A stretch of DNA of 64,000 bases from Diphasiastrum complanatum (GCA_029204225.1 CM055110.1:35687239-35751238), one strand, 5' to 3'; counted from the first letter of the stretch, positions 36,990 to 51,479 are shown. The notes: a model not told the origin generated them from the letters alone. Translations and numbers: made by a program.

Positions 36990-39588
36990 TAGGAACCTGA
37001 CGACAATATGTTTTCAGTCAGTTGAATTACAAATTTAGAACATAAGGTAGAGTTTCAAGTAGATTTCTGTTGAATTCTTGATAAGAGCAGAAGAGTTCTT
37101 GCACTCGGAAAGAGACAAGGATATCTCTATAGATTTAGTCATTTTAACTCTACGACTGATTGTGCTTTAAGTAGTTTAGCATCTATTAATAAAGAATTGA
37201 CTTGGCATTATAGACTTGGTCACCTTAATCCTGTATCCATATGTAACATGTCTAGACGTTCTTCAGTTCATGATTTAGACTATTGAATTGTCGACCCTCT
37301 TGTCTGCCAAAGCTCTATTATAGGAAAGCAAGCAAAAGGGCCATTAAGTCAAATCAAGAACATATATCTAAAGCTTTGCTAGACATTGTACATATTGATA
37401 TATGTGGCCCAATGGAAACACCATCACTGCTTGGTGCTAAATTCTTTATAACTTTTATAGATGACTATTCCAAAAGAACTGTTGTATTTTTTCTGAAGCA
37501 CAAATCTGAAGCATTCTAGTTCTTCAAGAAATACAAAGAAAATGTTGAGTTGTAGACATGCAACAAAATCAAAGCTCTTAGGAGTGACAACGGGCGGTGA
37601 ATACATCTCAAACAAATTTAATGATTACTGCTCAGCCAATGACATCGAGCAACAGTTTGTTGCTTTCTATACTCCACAATCGAATGGACTAGCAGAAAGG
37701 AAGAACATGACCTTAGTCGAGTTTGCCAAATACATGATAACTGCTTCGTTGCCCAAATCGTTCTGGCAACATGCTGTCTCAACAACAACCTACATGCAAA
37801 ACCATTATATAACTACAGGCCTACTTGGCAGCATTTTCTGTCCCAGCAACTTATATATATCGAAAGACCATGTCAATTTCTTCCAGCGGTCACTTTGTAC
37901 AATCGAACCTAGAAGAAGAAGCTGCAACTCAGGAGCAGCCGACACAGCCAACACAAAGTCAAATTTTGTAGCCATAGACTTCAATTAGAAGATCAACAAG
38001 AACTTGAACTCAGTCTATCTGATACACTGATGAGTTCGCTCACTATTCTATTCAGGAACCAACCACAGTTGAGGAAGTTATGTTACATGCCGATTCAGAT
38101 CTCTAGAAAGAAGCAATGGATAAGGAGTACAACTCATTGTTGATGAACAACACATGGATTGTCACCAAGCTGCCAGCAGACAAAACAGTAATCGACTACA
38201 AATGGATCTTTAAGATCAAATACAAAGCAAATGGCAGTATCGACAGAAGGAAAGCTCGACTCGTGGCAACGGGATTTTCACAAATTTCCAATATCGACTA
38301 CTTCGAAACCTTTAGACCAGTTTTCAAGCACACTTCCATTCGACTGCTACTATCATATGCTGTTGTATTAGATCTTGAGGTACACCAGATGGATGTACAA
38401 ACGACAATTCTAAATGGAGTTATCGAGGAGGACATCATAAGGCTATGTTCTCAACGGTCGAGAAGATCATGTATGCAAACTCCATAAAGCTTTGTACGGT
38501 CTGAAGCAATCATCCAGAGCATGGTTTCATCGAAATAACACATTCTTGATCGATCATGGATTTGAACCTAGCTCTGTAGGCTATAATGTATATCTCAAAG
38601 CTATTAATCAATTCTTTATCATCATCACACTCTACGTTGATGATACGTTCCTGTTTAGCAACAATATTGGATTGACAAAGGACACCAAAAGGATGTTATC
38701 CCAAGAATTTGAGATGACAGATGTTGGAGAGGTGCATTATTGTCTCAGCATTCAAATCCACAGAGACAGAAGTGGAAGACTTCTCTATATCACCCAACAA
38801 AGGTACTTCTATAATTTTTTGACGAAATTCAATTTTATGATTGCAGTTTGCACATAATCTTATGGATCCGGGTCTAAAATTATCCAAGGAACAATGCCTT
38901 CAGACCAATGAGGAGAAGGCCGAAATGAAGGGGTATCCATATCAATCAATCATCGGATCCTTGATGTATGCAATGATATCCACCAGGCCCAATCTTGCAT
39001 ATGCCATAAATTCCTTGAGCCAATACATGGACAACCTCGACATGATCCACTGGAAAACTCTTTTCAGAGTAATCAGATATTTATTGACCTCTATATCTGC
39101 TATGTGATGTCAATTCATCCAATATCCACACTCTTCATGGATATACAGATGCAAATTGGGCACGTGATATCGACTCTAGAAGATCAACTTCTGGATTTGT
39201 CTTCCTGTTCAATAATGGTCCAATATCTTGGAACAGTCGAAAACAAACCTCCATTGCAATGTCATCTACAGAATTTGACTACATTGCAACTTCTCAAGCT
39301 ACTAAAGAGGCCATTTGATTGAGAAATTTATTATCTGATATTCCTCTCAGACAATTTGCTCCAACAATGATTCAGTGCGACAATCAGAGTGCTATTGCAT
39401 TGTTGATCAATCCTAGATTTCACTTTAGGAGCAAGCACATCGATATTAAGTACCACTATATTAGGAGCAAAATACTCAACAAGGAGATAAATATGAAATT
39501 CTACAAAATCCAGTACATGGCAGCTGATATATTTACAAAAGAGTTAAATCAGGAAGCACACAAGAATTTTTTTGTGTTATCTTGAATT
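36990..39588 (+). pseudogene. copia pol: integrase, reverse transcriptase, RNase H
   Basis: Integrase core segments DIVHIDICGPMETP, FIDDYSK and NGLAERKN lie at 37380-37720; the second catalytic stretch reads TTGGEY with the preceding RSD shifted out of frame. RT starts at 38116 (NNTWIVTKLP, IDYKWIFKIKYKANGS, KARLVATGFSQ). It carries the YVDD active site at about 38630, MYGLKQSSRAWF at 38492 and IIGSLMYAMISTRPNLAYAI near 38950. RNase H ends with CDNQSAIALLINP and FRSKHIDIKYHYIRSKI (39375-39470). At least six frame breaks make the polyprotein non-functional. The gene order (integrase before RT) is diagnostic of copia. Confidence 0.88.
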
Positions 39589-39632
39589 TGAAAATCAAGG
39601 CATTCAAGGATCCTAATTAAGGGGGGGGGGGG

Positions 39633-40002
39633 TGTTGGATTTATATCATCTCCATTCCTATCTCTCTGCTAATCTAGATCCATTCACTATCTGTTGTAAA
39701 TACTTGTATAGTTGCATACTCTGCAATAATACACTTGTTTCCTGATAGTCTGCAGAAATACAAAGGAATCTGTGACAGTGTCCTGACAACTCAGCCAACA
39801 TCGACTATTTGGTCACCACTCGACTATTCGGCCACCTTCTAATTGTCCATCATTTATCGTACGACTATTTGGCCAACATCTTACCACCGGACAAAATCAA
39901 ATATCGTCCGAAGGCGACTTCCAGCAACACATGGTGCCTTAATTCTAATTGTAAAGTATAGATTAAATATTCTTTTAATTAGTTAGCCATGTGTATATAT
40001 AC
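39633..40002 (+). repeat. copia 3' LTR
   Basis: 370 bp with the same ends as the 5' LTR but an internal deletion. It is preceded by AATTAA and a 12-G polypurine tract. Confidence 0.8.
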
Positions 40003-40200
40003 CTTCCAAAACGAGAGCATGATGCTATTATATCATCATCTTTTGTGATCAAGCAAGTACCACCTCTAAAATCTACTTGTAGTCCCTCATCATTGAGTTG
40101 GCCTACACTTATAAGATTTTTCGTCAAAATAGGTATATAGAACACATCATTAAATTTTAGCTTATCTAAAGATATGCATCTTCTATCATACATTCCTCAT
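40003..40200 (-). mobile_element. copia GAG-pre-integrase fragment
   Basis: The minus strand encodes LKFNDVFYIPILTKNLISVG, then LQVDFRGGTCLI. It probably belongs to the same minus-strand element as the gag at 41400-42107, with about 1.2 kb of other sequence between them. Confidence 0.75.
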
Positions 40201-41399
40201 TATTTGCGGTATAGATACAATTTCTAGATCCTTTCTATGGTACAAGATTAGTAAAAGAGTTTTTATCACTACTCATGTGGCATCCCACAGCCTTGAGTCG
40301 CAACCACATGTAGCGTAGGCATCCCAAAGGGAGCCGGGAACCACGACTTAGCTTCCTAGCTTGTGACTCTTGTCGTTCGAACCCACTTGATATACAAGCA
40401 GCCAACTCGCCAACAACGATCAGACTTAACCAACTTGAAGTTCGAAAACCAACATTGAGATCCAACCTGGCGCCATGCCAGACCAAGGGTCCCGATGTGG
40501 GTGACGTCCCTCCAAGCAAGCTGCCCGACATATATAAAAAAACTTAACTAACTCAAAGCTTCGTTACAAACGAGTAACATCCATTCCAAGCAAGTCGTCT
40601 AACTTACATCAAACTTAACCAACTCAAAGCTTCATCATGAGTGCTGGAAACCAACCTGGCACCACGCCAAACTGGACAACCATAAACAGGTAACTTCCAC
40701 CCAAGCAAGCCATCCAACTCAGCCGACAGATTAGAGCCCCAGGTTAGAGCCCGATCCCCAAGAGCTTAACTCATTCACGTTCATGCAAGGAACACTCAGA
40801 ACCACAAGCCACGACATATATGAAGACAACCAGTTCTTGGACCGAATGGTCCCGACAGCATATCGCTGGCGTCCCGGACTAAATGGTCCCGACGACATAC
40901 CGCTGGTGTCCTAGGATACGACCCTCAGCTATGTGCCAGATCAAAAAGTTTGAAGTGGTCTTACAACTAGCGCTTTTACAGAACATTGAAACCCAGAAGG
41001 TAAACAGAGTCAGTTTGAGAAAAATTTCACTTTATTAAAAAATCTGAGAAGGTTACATTTTAAGTGTGTGACTGACCCTAGTCTCCGGGGTGCTAGCATG
41101 CCAAGGCGGGCGCCAGGACAACAATCCAAGGGGACCTGAGACTTGGTTGGAGCTCGTCCTGAGTCGCAACCTGCATCCCCCTATAGTTTTGGTGGGATTC
41201 GCCACCTCCCCTCATACCAAGTGCTCTGCCCAAGCTGGCAAAGCATGTTTTCTCTCTCTAGAATTTATTGGTCCTCGAGCTTCGTTTAATCATGCCTAGA
41301 TCATGTGAGGTGATTACACATCGATCCGAGCTCTCTAGACTTCACTTAAACCGATCAAAGTTTTTCAGCCATAGGAACTTGGCGCTAGCTGGATTTTGG
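40201..41399. other. insertion or eroded copia interior
   Basis: No protease or zinc knuckle recognised. A loosely repeated module (CTTAACTAACTCAAAGCTTC... and CCTGGCACCACGCCAAACTG) occurs two or three times between 40450 and 40680. A GGTCCCGAC...CCGCTGG module occurs twice near 40850-40910. Confidence 0.4.
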
Positions 41400-42107
41400 T
41401 CACATTGGCGCCGGGAGCAGCAGTGGCACTGCTGGCACCGGGGACAATGCTGGCACCAGTGGCGCCAGAAGTAAAGCTTGCATTGTAAATGTAGCTTTAC
41501 AACAATCCTTTAGAGATAATCTCTCGAACCTTGCCACTCGAGTTTGATGCCTATCCTCCTCGGCTATCAAGACTCCTTGTAAGGCTTCTAAAGATGGTAG
41601 ATCCTCTTTGATTGCATATGATTGAACAATGGTATCAAAATTCTCACTTACGTCATTCAAAATAACTTGAACAATCTCTTTGGATTTGATAGAATCATCT
41701 ATGCAAGAAATATCTCTATGGAGATCCTTGACCCTAGATACATAGGATGAGGCACTTTCATCCTTTCTTTGAAAACTTTGGAAGATCATATTCCTAAGGG
41801 TAAGGACTCTTGAAGTGTTCTTATACTCATAAATGGATTGAAGAGTACTCCATGCATCTTGGGCATTAAGACATGAGCTAATCTTTCTTAGGACTTCATT
41901 TAGCTTCAAAGCATGAAGAGCAACACATGCTCTTTTCTTGAATTTGGAAATATCTTGAGGATTAGTAGGTTCCTCCTCATTCCCATTCATTATATCTATT
42001 AGATCTTGAAGTAAAAGGATAGATTCCATCCTAACCTTCCATGTACCATAATTGGTAAAAGTGAGTCTTCCACTTTTTTTTAATAGATAAGATCCACTTG
42101 TGGCCAT
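41400..42107 (-). mobile_element. Ty1/copia gag (UBN2 type), open for 235 codons
   Basis: The reading frame starts MATSGSYLLKKSGRLTFTNY and continues with GTWKVRMESILLLQDLIDIM, DAWSTLQSIYEYKNTSRVLT and SFQRKDESASSYVSRVKDLH. These are the hallmark blocks of copia UBN2 gag. The C-terminus enters an Ala/Pro/Leu-rich repeat (GGCACCAG words near 41400-41460) and lacks a zinc knuckle. It is the least damaged retroelement frame in this part of the window. Confidence 0.85.
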
Positions 42108-44170
42108 ATCTTGGAGATTGGTGTTGGGTTACAAAAAAGAATGTTTTCAAAGGTTCAATCCAATCAATTATAATCTTAAGATCTCAATGGAACCACTGAG
42201 CTACCCATCCATTTGTGTTCCTAGAGTGTTGTGCAAGGGCTATAGCCTTGACACTTTCTAACAATGCAATCAATGCTTAGTCATACTTTTCCAAAAACTT
42301 GTATAGCAATTTATGGAAATTGGGATGTGATTGTGTATCTCTTGTCATCAACACATATTTTTGATATATTTTCATTATTTAAGCATAATGTTGGCATTTA
42401 TTGTTTTACTAGTGAGTTTGGCAGATGCTATAAAAAGTCTAGTTGTCATATTCCATACATTTCATGTGAAACTCATTAAGATTGATAAAAAAGTCTGTTA
42501 TTTTTCAAAGAAATTTTAGTTTCTATTTTAATTTTAAGATCCCTTTGATTCCAATTTAGGCCTATTTTTTTACTTTATTTTTTTATTTGATTTTTTGTTG
42601 TGACTTTGTAAGGTTTTCCATGTTCATGTTAACAAACCCTAATGATCAATTCTACAAGAAAAGTTTATGTATGTGCTTGGTCTTGGTACATGTGCTCATA
42701 CTAATTGTCATCAAACTTATGTTGAATCCACCCAATACTAGTGTGCATTTCTTGAGGGGGAACATATTACATTCTTGTGTAGTGACTTTGGTGAGTAGTT
42801 CATGTGACAACTGATGTTAGTAGACAATAATGATCTTTTGTACACTTTCTAATGCCTCATGCCTAATTAGGTGTCTTGAACCATTTTTGTCACTATACAA
42901 ATTGTCAAAGTACAACATGTCATCGCTGGTAACTTTCGTCTAGTAGAGTCTGTCATTAAGATATAGGCCTTTAACTTTGACTTATTTAATAAGACTACCT
43001 TGAATCCACGGTCTCGTCTTTATAAGGTCCAAATATCCATTACAAAGATTTTCAAAGATTGACTAACAAATCACTCCCTGCCCTTGACACGGTCGTGATC
43101 TATGACGTTTGAAGGAAGAGATGCATGTCATTAGATTTTACCATTTAGCCCCCAAATGGACCTAAATCAATGTTGAAATTTGACATTCGGGGTTGCCCTT
43201 CGTGCTTTATTTCCATGACGTCTTTCACAATGTTCATCGACATCGTGTGACATCCTTACATAGAACTTGCCCTTTAAATTTTATCATCCAGAAGATAGGA
43301 CTTTCTTGCAAATTTCATCCTAAAATTTGTAGATTCCAATTAAAAAATGTGTAACATTGTCTTGTTTACATTTCTCATTTATATTCCAAGCAAACCATTC
43401 ACTACACAAGATTGGAGGCTTCTAGGTTGAATGTAGATGGATCATGCCCATTGGCCCTACAAGTTCTTTCGATTTCCATGAAGCCCATACCACAATAGAC
43501 ACATAAAGACTGAAATATGAACTTTGAAACTTTGGAAGTTGAAAAGTTGGATAACTCTAAGTTGGACGCTTGGCAACCTAGTCCACTGTTCAAACTTCAA
43601 ACTTTGGGCCAAGTTGGCCAATGGCCTATGCTAAAGTGCGAAGTCTTTGAAGTTTGAAGTTTTTGAATCTCAATTCCAATATTATTGTTTTGAGTATTAT
43701 ATTATAAATCTAAAATCTTGGAAAGAGCCCACTTTCAAGTTTTAAGGTGTCATGTACTTATTATCACAACCTATACAACCACCTTAACTCATGACACTTA
43801 AAATAAATTGTGGCCCATCAAAATGACGGTTTTAAACAGATTATCCATTTCAATGTTAATGACCTAAAAGTGGCTATCAAATACATCCAAATTAACCATT
43901 GACGCGCATAGCAACTGTCAAATTTAAACGTTGCTTGATCACCAAGTTAAGCATGAATGACCGAGCTTGCATCTTTGAATTGACATACGTGATAATTTAT
44001 TGTGATTTTCAATGAATGGTGCATAAAAGAGAAGCCATGTCCATGGAATATGGAGAAAAACATAACATGAGGTTTCAACTATCAACAAAGATTCAGCAAT
44101 CCATCTTGTGTATGCTCTATACCCTCCAATTGTCATCATTTTTTCTACACCATACGTATAGAACTATCAG
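42108..44170. other. non-coding spacer
   Basis: AT-rich DNA without a recognisable gene. Around 43490-43680, AAACTTTG/TTTGAAGTTTG words are repeated. Confidence 0.4.
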
Positions 44171-44173
44171 TCA

Positions 44174-44200
44174 ACATTATAAAAAATTATATATCTTTTT
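44174..44200 (+). promoter_or_regulatory. candidate TATA region of the EG45-like gene
   Basis: ATTATAAAAAATTATATATC lies about 120-140 bp upstream of the start codon at 44318, a suitable distance for a TATA box in a plant promoter. This is position-based inference only. Confidence 0.35.
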
Positions 44201-44317
44201 CCAGCCAATATTTAAACTTGCTTCACAACAAGTGAGCCTCATTACCAACAATACAGTCTCAGTGTGAGAAATAGTATACAAGACAAATCTTATCATAGGA
44301 TTCAGGTTGCATTAGTC

Positions 44318-46270
<1,953 letters not shown>

Positions 46271-46273
46271 AGT

Positions 46274-46960
46274 ATGTATCAAACCACAATTCTTATTCTT
46301 CAAGAATCATGTGGTGGCATAAAAAGAGTAGCACACCATGTGCTACCATTTTGTGGGATCATGGGTAGAAGAAACTCACAGAATGTCAGAACCCCAAATC
46401 TTACCAAAAATCTCCTGTCTATTAAAAGAATAGCTGATTTGGGACATAAAGTCGAATTTGATTCTAATACTTGTTCGATATTAAACAAAAGCAAAAAAGG
46501 TACTTGCACTTGGAAAGAGGCAAGGCAATCTTTACAAGCTTAGTCACTCAATGCTTCGACTGGTCAAGCTCTATCTACTTCTACTTTGGAAGATAGAGAT
46601 TTACTATGGCGTAACAAAATGGGTCATGTCAATTTTACTTGTCTTAGCGAGATCTTGATTGCAACAATATATCAAACTCTACAATTTTTTTTGTCGAAGT
46701 TGTAGTCGAGCTAAGCATGTTAGAACTTCTTTCAAGTTTGACTTGCTACACACATCCAAAGGTGTGTTAAATATTGTGCACAATGTTGTTGGCGGAGCTA
46801 GTCACGATAGTGACGCATGTGCTTGCCAAGCTTTGTCTCTTCCATTTATTACTAAATGGATGGTCACATGGAAATTCCCTATGCAATGCCTCCAAGATAT
46901 GATCCTTCTCGTCTCATGGCTGCAGGAGCCAATTGTTGAGAGGATTGCTAATGTATAATT
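46274..46960 (+). mobile_element. Ty1/copia GAG-pre-integrase/integrase-start fragment
   Basis: The plus strand encodes TPNLTKNLLSIKRIADLGHK followed by VEFDSNTCSILNKSKKG. After frame changes come FFCRSCSRAKHVRTSFK (a CxxC piece of the integrase finger) and traces of the integrase start. It is isolated and damaged. Confidence 0.65.
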
Positions 46961-47320
46961 TGGTCAATTCACGAGCTCGTCTCATGACCAAATATCCATT
47001 ATTATCGCCCATATTCAAAGATCCATCAACATGAATCTCATATGGGCACGTGCTAGACTCGCCAGTAGGGATTGGCAAGCCAGTCGCCGCGTCCTCGCGC
47101 ATCGACTGCTCGTAGACCACCTGACGAGCAGATGTGTGCAAGCCTCTCGTGAGACGAAGTGCCTCCTCCTGGTCACTACGAGCGGTGACACCTCCACGGC
47201 CACTGCCCAAAGCTATGGCCGCCGCTGGACCTAGCACCCTCAAAAGTGCACCCCCCGGAAGAACTAGACAACTGGTCACGCTGATTGCGTCGTCCACCAC
47301 TTCCACTGGCCATCAAGACC
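46920..47320 (-). mobile_element. transposase-like ORF fragment (possibly CACTA/Ptta type)
   Basis: From ATG near 47320 the minus strand gives MASGSGGRRNQRDQ, then in another frame a Gly/Ala/Arg-rich stretch and TGESSTCPYEIHVDGSLN followed by NNGYLVMRRARELTKL. The last part parallels EESSTNLYYDVDPEGNIIAN followed by KGRVVMDRLYSL at 49440-49540 on the other strand. Such a G-rich start followed by this block occurs in plant transposase-associated ORFs (Ptta/En-Spm), but the assignment is tentative. Confidence 0.35.
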
Positions 47321-47479
47321 AGTGGGACAATATCTAACCACATAAAAGACATTGAAACCAAAACTACAAATAAAAATAAAAAACTACACTAAACTAAGCA
47401 ACTAAAGCACAATTAAAAAAAAAACCATAAATTGCAACTAAGATAAGTAGATGCTAACAAGTAACAAAATGATATGTAG

Positions 47480-48005
47480 TGATGTTTGCTAAGAATTTAG
47501 TGATGTTTATGACGTTTTCTTAGCAATTCTTGGATTTATGGACAATATTTTAGGTTGATCCTTATATTTGTGGACAATGCTGAGTACTACGGTGACGTTG
47601 TACATTGCACGCAACTCGTTGATTAAATATATATTATCAAGGATGCAACTAATATTATCGGGAATTTTTCGAGGACCAACATGGGCATGAGATACATATG
47701 TTGAAAGTGAAAGTTGCTGATTCTCAGGGTAATCCATGCATTGGAATCAATGGCGCAAAGCTTCGTATTGAAGGTATATTATCCATAACAATCATCAATG
47801 GATTTATGCCATCAAGCTGCATGCAAGACATTGGATCATGTGTGTGGCTGATGAGTACTACTGTAGATGGACTATATCTTCATTTAAGAAAGATTTCAGG
47901 CTAGTTCTTAGGTTTATGGACAATGTTGAGCCTCTATGATGACCTTGTACAATTCAACCGATTGTTGGATATCCTCAAGGAGGAAATTGCAACATTATTG
48001 AAAAT
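47480..48005. repeat. diverged repeat, two copies ~345 bp apart
   Basis: The pattern TTTGTGGACAATGCTGAG...GACGTTGTACA near 47565 recurs as TTTATGGACAATGTTGAGCC...GACCTTGTACAA near 47912, with similar A/T-rich continuation. Confidence 0.5.
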
Positions 48006-49280
48006 CTGTTGTGCAGAACCTTAACATTGCAATTGTGAGATAATTGGAAAATGTCGTAACACTTTTCGTGGCACTTTATCCCCTTGTACGTTATGTCGAT
48101 AACGTGAAGCGTTACACATTGGACATTGAAGCTTTTCTTGATGATCACCTCTATATAAAACATGGTTTTCTGGACATGCATGTATTGTGTCATAATCCAT
48201 TCCAAGTACGTTCATCATCTTTCGTGTTTCTTTTCATGTTTTAGGTATCACGTTTTCTTTCGGAAGTATTCTATGCAACAATCTGAAAAGACAAATAGCA
48301 ATGTGAGTTGTTAGAAAAGAAAAACCAAATTAATTTAATATAAATGCGCTATAAAGTACAAAAGTTGTGTTATGCGTTAAATACCCAAATAATGATGTGA
48401 CACTACGGTCACTCCATTTGTATGTTGCTTGAAGGTTTAGAATAAGAATTGATGTAGCTAGTCTCGATATGGATGCTCCTTAATACAAAGGAGTGTCTGC
48501 CTCCTTGCGCAATAAAATCTCGTCTTCATCCATCTCAAATTGTTCGTGAACGTGGAATGGCATTCGATTTATTGGCTACACACATTAAACAAATTCAATA
48601 AATGACGAATATTATGATAGAAAACATTCATGTAAAATTAACAAACTCAACGTCTTGCAAATTCAATGGTTAACCCTCATCTTTTCATCCAAACTTCCAC
48701 AAATGATTTTCAACAATACGTCTTTCATGCATCTTTGCCCATCACATTTGACGCATGTGCACCATATTTTATTTTGAAAATAGTTATTTTGCGAGAAACA
48801 AAAATCAAGTACGTGTCACTTTAGCACAATATTTGAGGTCATGTTTAAGTTATAGTAACAAAGTCTTTATGAACAAGAAAACATGCACATTTATTATTTA
48901 TAACCCTATTGACTTGAGTAGTGTCTTCATCGCTAGACTGATTTGAATGTAATTCATCTCCTTGTGATAAACTGCATAGATGCACAAGTACAAAACACAA
49001 ATAACATAAGCCTAGTCAATTTGAAAACACGTTGAATCTTATTTTTCGATATTTAGATAGCATGATTTCTATATGCATATTATTGTTTGATTCTTATATA
49101 TGGATTCTTTTGCACCTTGTTGCAGGTTATAAACGCACATCTATCCTCTCTTTTTTGTTATCACTGGTATGAAAGTCTAATTCTAATATATATTAAACTT
49201 TTGTAGTTGATTTTCATTTTTCTACTTCATTTCAATATATTAGGGTTTATTGTCATATATTGTATGTTTACAAATGTAGT
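48006..49280. other. non-coding spacer
   Basis: No gene recognised. Short open frames show no similarity. Confidence 0.4.
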
Positions 49281-49286
49281 AATCAT

Positions 49287-50288
49287 GTCAGGGTCCGGCA
49301 ATGGCAAGAGCTCGTGAGATTATGTTTCAAATTTGTGTTATTGCTAACTCCCGAACAAAAAACACAATCGCAAAGTAGGCTTAGCCAAGACCTCGAGGGT
49401 GGTACCTCACAAGCCACCGCGGCTCCCGCCCCTACTGAAGAGTCATCCACGAATCTGTATTATGACGTGGATCCTGAAGGGAACATAATCGCCAACCATA
49501 AAGGGAGGGTGGTTATGGACCGATTGTATTCTTTGTGCCAACGCCATTTTGGCGATAGATTGTTTATGAAATGGTTCGAACAATCTAACAAACAGATTGT
49601 TGGTACCCTTCGTGATGAATTCCCATAAGATGAGGAATTTGACTCGAAGGAAATCCATAAGCATATGAGCTTGTGGATAAGACATCGTCGTGATACAACA
49701 CAACAAGCTTATAAGAACAGGCAATCCAAACCCAGCTGGTGTTCAAGGTCAGATTGGAACAATCTAAAAAACGATAAAAAACACCAGATAAATACAAGAT
49801 TTAAAGAGATGTCGCGGCTGCTAGGATGCATGGAATAGGCAACCCTAAGTTGGGCTCGAGTGGAAAGGCAGGCTTGCAAGCAAGCATGGTAAGTAAATTT
49901 AAACTACTCTTATAGTTTGTCTTTGATTTCATATGATTTCTTTTTCTAACATGCATTATGACTAGCTGCTCCAACCTAGTCCTAAACTAATTCCAGCTTA
50001 AATTGAATGGATAGTTGGTGGACTATGGACGCTACCAACCAAGGAAGAGTACAACTTTGCCTTCAAGGAATCATACGAGGCATTAGTCGATAAACTGAAG
50101 AGCGAGGGCAATCCTCCACGTGTAAGTTTCTTTGAAAGATTTAAATTTTATATTTTTCGTATATTATTAATGTAAAATGCATACGTGTTCACTCTTAACC
50201 ATTAGTATGATCAAGCATTAAATACTAATGTGTCTTGTTTGCTTGTTTTCATGCATAGCGAATGTCAAGACAACGACGAGTAGATTAG
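49287..50288 (+). CDS. transposase-like gene remnant with introns
   Basis: ATG 49287 begins MSGSGNGKSS. The main frame then carries TEESSTNLYYDVDPEGNIIA, RHFGDRLFMKWFEQSNKQIV and, after a stop, DEEFDSKEIHKHMSLWIRHR and NLKNDKKHQINTRFKEMSRL. A donor GTAAGT at 49890 follows. A second exon (about 49997-50121) encodes IEWIVGGLWTLPTKEEYNFA and a Lys/Glu helix before another GTAAGT. A third exon (about 50259-50288) after CATAG gives RMSRQRRVD and a stop. The layout resembles plant Ptta/En-Spm transposase-associated genes, but I do not recognise it with certainty. Frame breaks in exon 1 suggest decay. Confidence 0.4.
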
Positions 50289-50735
50289 GTTTTTTACATA
50301 ATTTTAGTTTGTCTATTGTAAGTTAGAGAGACTGCGAAAGTAGCAATTTTGTAATACATTGATATACACTTTCAATATATATATTATTGCAATTGCTCAC
50401 AAAATTGTTATTGCTTTGTATGCTGGATTCCGAAATATGAGCAATGTCCTATTTCAAGATATGCAATGTCACTAACTAGGAATTGCAAAACTTTGTGCAA
50501 TGTTGTATTTTCAAAAAGTAATACAATAAGATATTGCAATTCATAATGTGAATCAAGTAATGTAAGTATAGAAAGTACCTCATGCTTGTTACTTGATCCA
50601 AATGTCAAATGGAATCCAATAATAGTGTCTCAAAAGCAATCCAAGACTAGCGCCTCTCCAAGAACACGACACCAAGAACAAACCAAAAAAAATGCGCGCA
50701 TTGTTTTTTACGCATTTTTTATTTTATTTTACCTA
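50289..50735. other. non-coding spacer
   Basis: AT-rich; no feature seen. Confidence 0.4.
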
Positions 50736-50739
50736 ATCC

Positions 50740-51405
50740 GAGACGTTGGATTGCGACACAAAAACACGTCTGATATCCGTCGGCATCGGATATCCATCGG
50801 GGACATTTTTTTAGAACATTCTGTTAACAGACGTTGGAATTCGACGTCCCATTATACGTTAGACACACGTCGGAGGGACGTCGTACATTTTTGTGCAGTT
50901 CTTTGGAATTTTTCTGGAACAGACGTTGGAATCCAACGTGCTTATGGGACGTTGAAATCCGATAGCCACGTCAGATTGAACACATTGGACGTGGAATGCG
51001 ACGTCCACCTCCACGTCCGACGCACACTACAACACCTGCTGCAATTTGCGACGTGAATCGCGAGCTTATTTTTTTTTTTTAATTTGTTGTGGACGTTAGA
51101 ATGAGAATGTCGAAATCCGACGTCTTCAAAACATGTCGGAATCCGACAACTATAGAATGCCGACCGCCCGGGGCCTCTTTCGGCGGGCTGCTGGACGCCG
51201 GGAGCCATGCAGACGTCGAAATGCAATGTGCCACGTTGATGTCGGATTCTGATGTCCACGTGGCACGTCGTATTCCGACGTCCGTGTGGCTCCCGCGGCA
51301 TTCTGGCGTGGCACATTGCATTCTGACGTCCGCGTGGCTCTCGACGTCCAGCAGCCCGCCGAAAGAGGCCCCGGGCGATCGACATTCTATAGTTGTCGGA
51401 TATCA
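50740..51405. repeat. foldback element built of ACGTCGG/CCGACGT words
   Basis: 51141-51235 and 51307-51400 are inverted copies of about 95 bp (CCGACAACTATAGAATG, CGCCCGGGGCCTCTTTCGGC and GGGCTGCTGGACG are shared exactly or nearly so) around a loop of about 71 bp. To the left, 50740-51060 carries many GACGTTGGAATCCGACGT-like units in both orientations. GC and CpG contents are far above the neighbours. No protein-coding capacity is credible here. Confidence 0.75.
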
Positions 51406-51479
51406 TGTCATCTACTGATACTTCCCAGTCTCTGCGCTGTACTATCCATTGTGATGTCCCATCTGCAACGGACATCATG

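Larger units (their letters stand above)
36512..40002 (+). mobile_element. Ty1/copia element lacking gag and protease, LTR to LTR
   Basis: TGTTGGATTT starts both LTRs (36512 and 39633), and a polypurine tract of 12 Gs sits directly before the 3' LTR. The interior begins within the GAG-pre-integrase region (WHYRLGHLNPVS, 37205) and runs through integrase, RT and RNase H. Gag and protease are absent, so this is a deletion derivative that would have needed help to move. It was inserted into, or recombined with, another copia gag. The flanks show no clear target-site duplication, and the right flank belongs to a minus-strand copia fragment. Confidence 0.8.
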
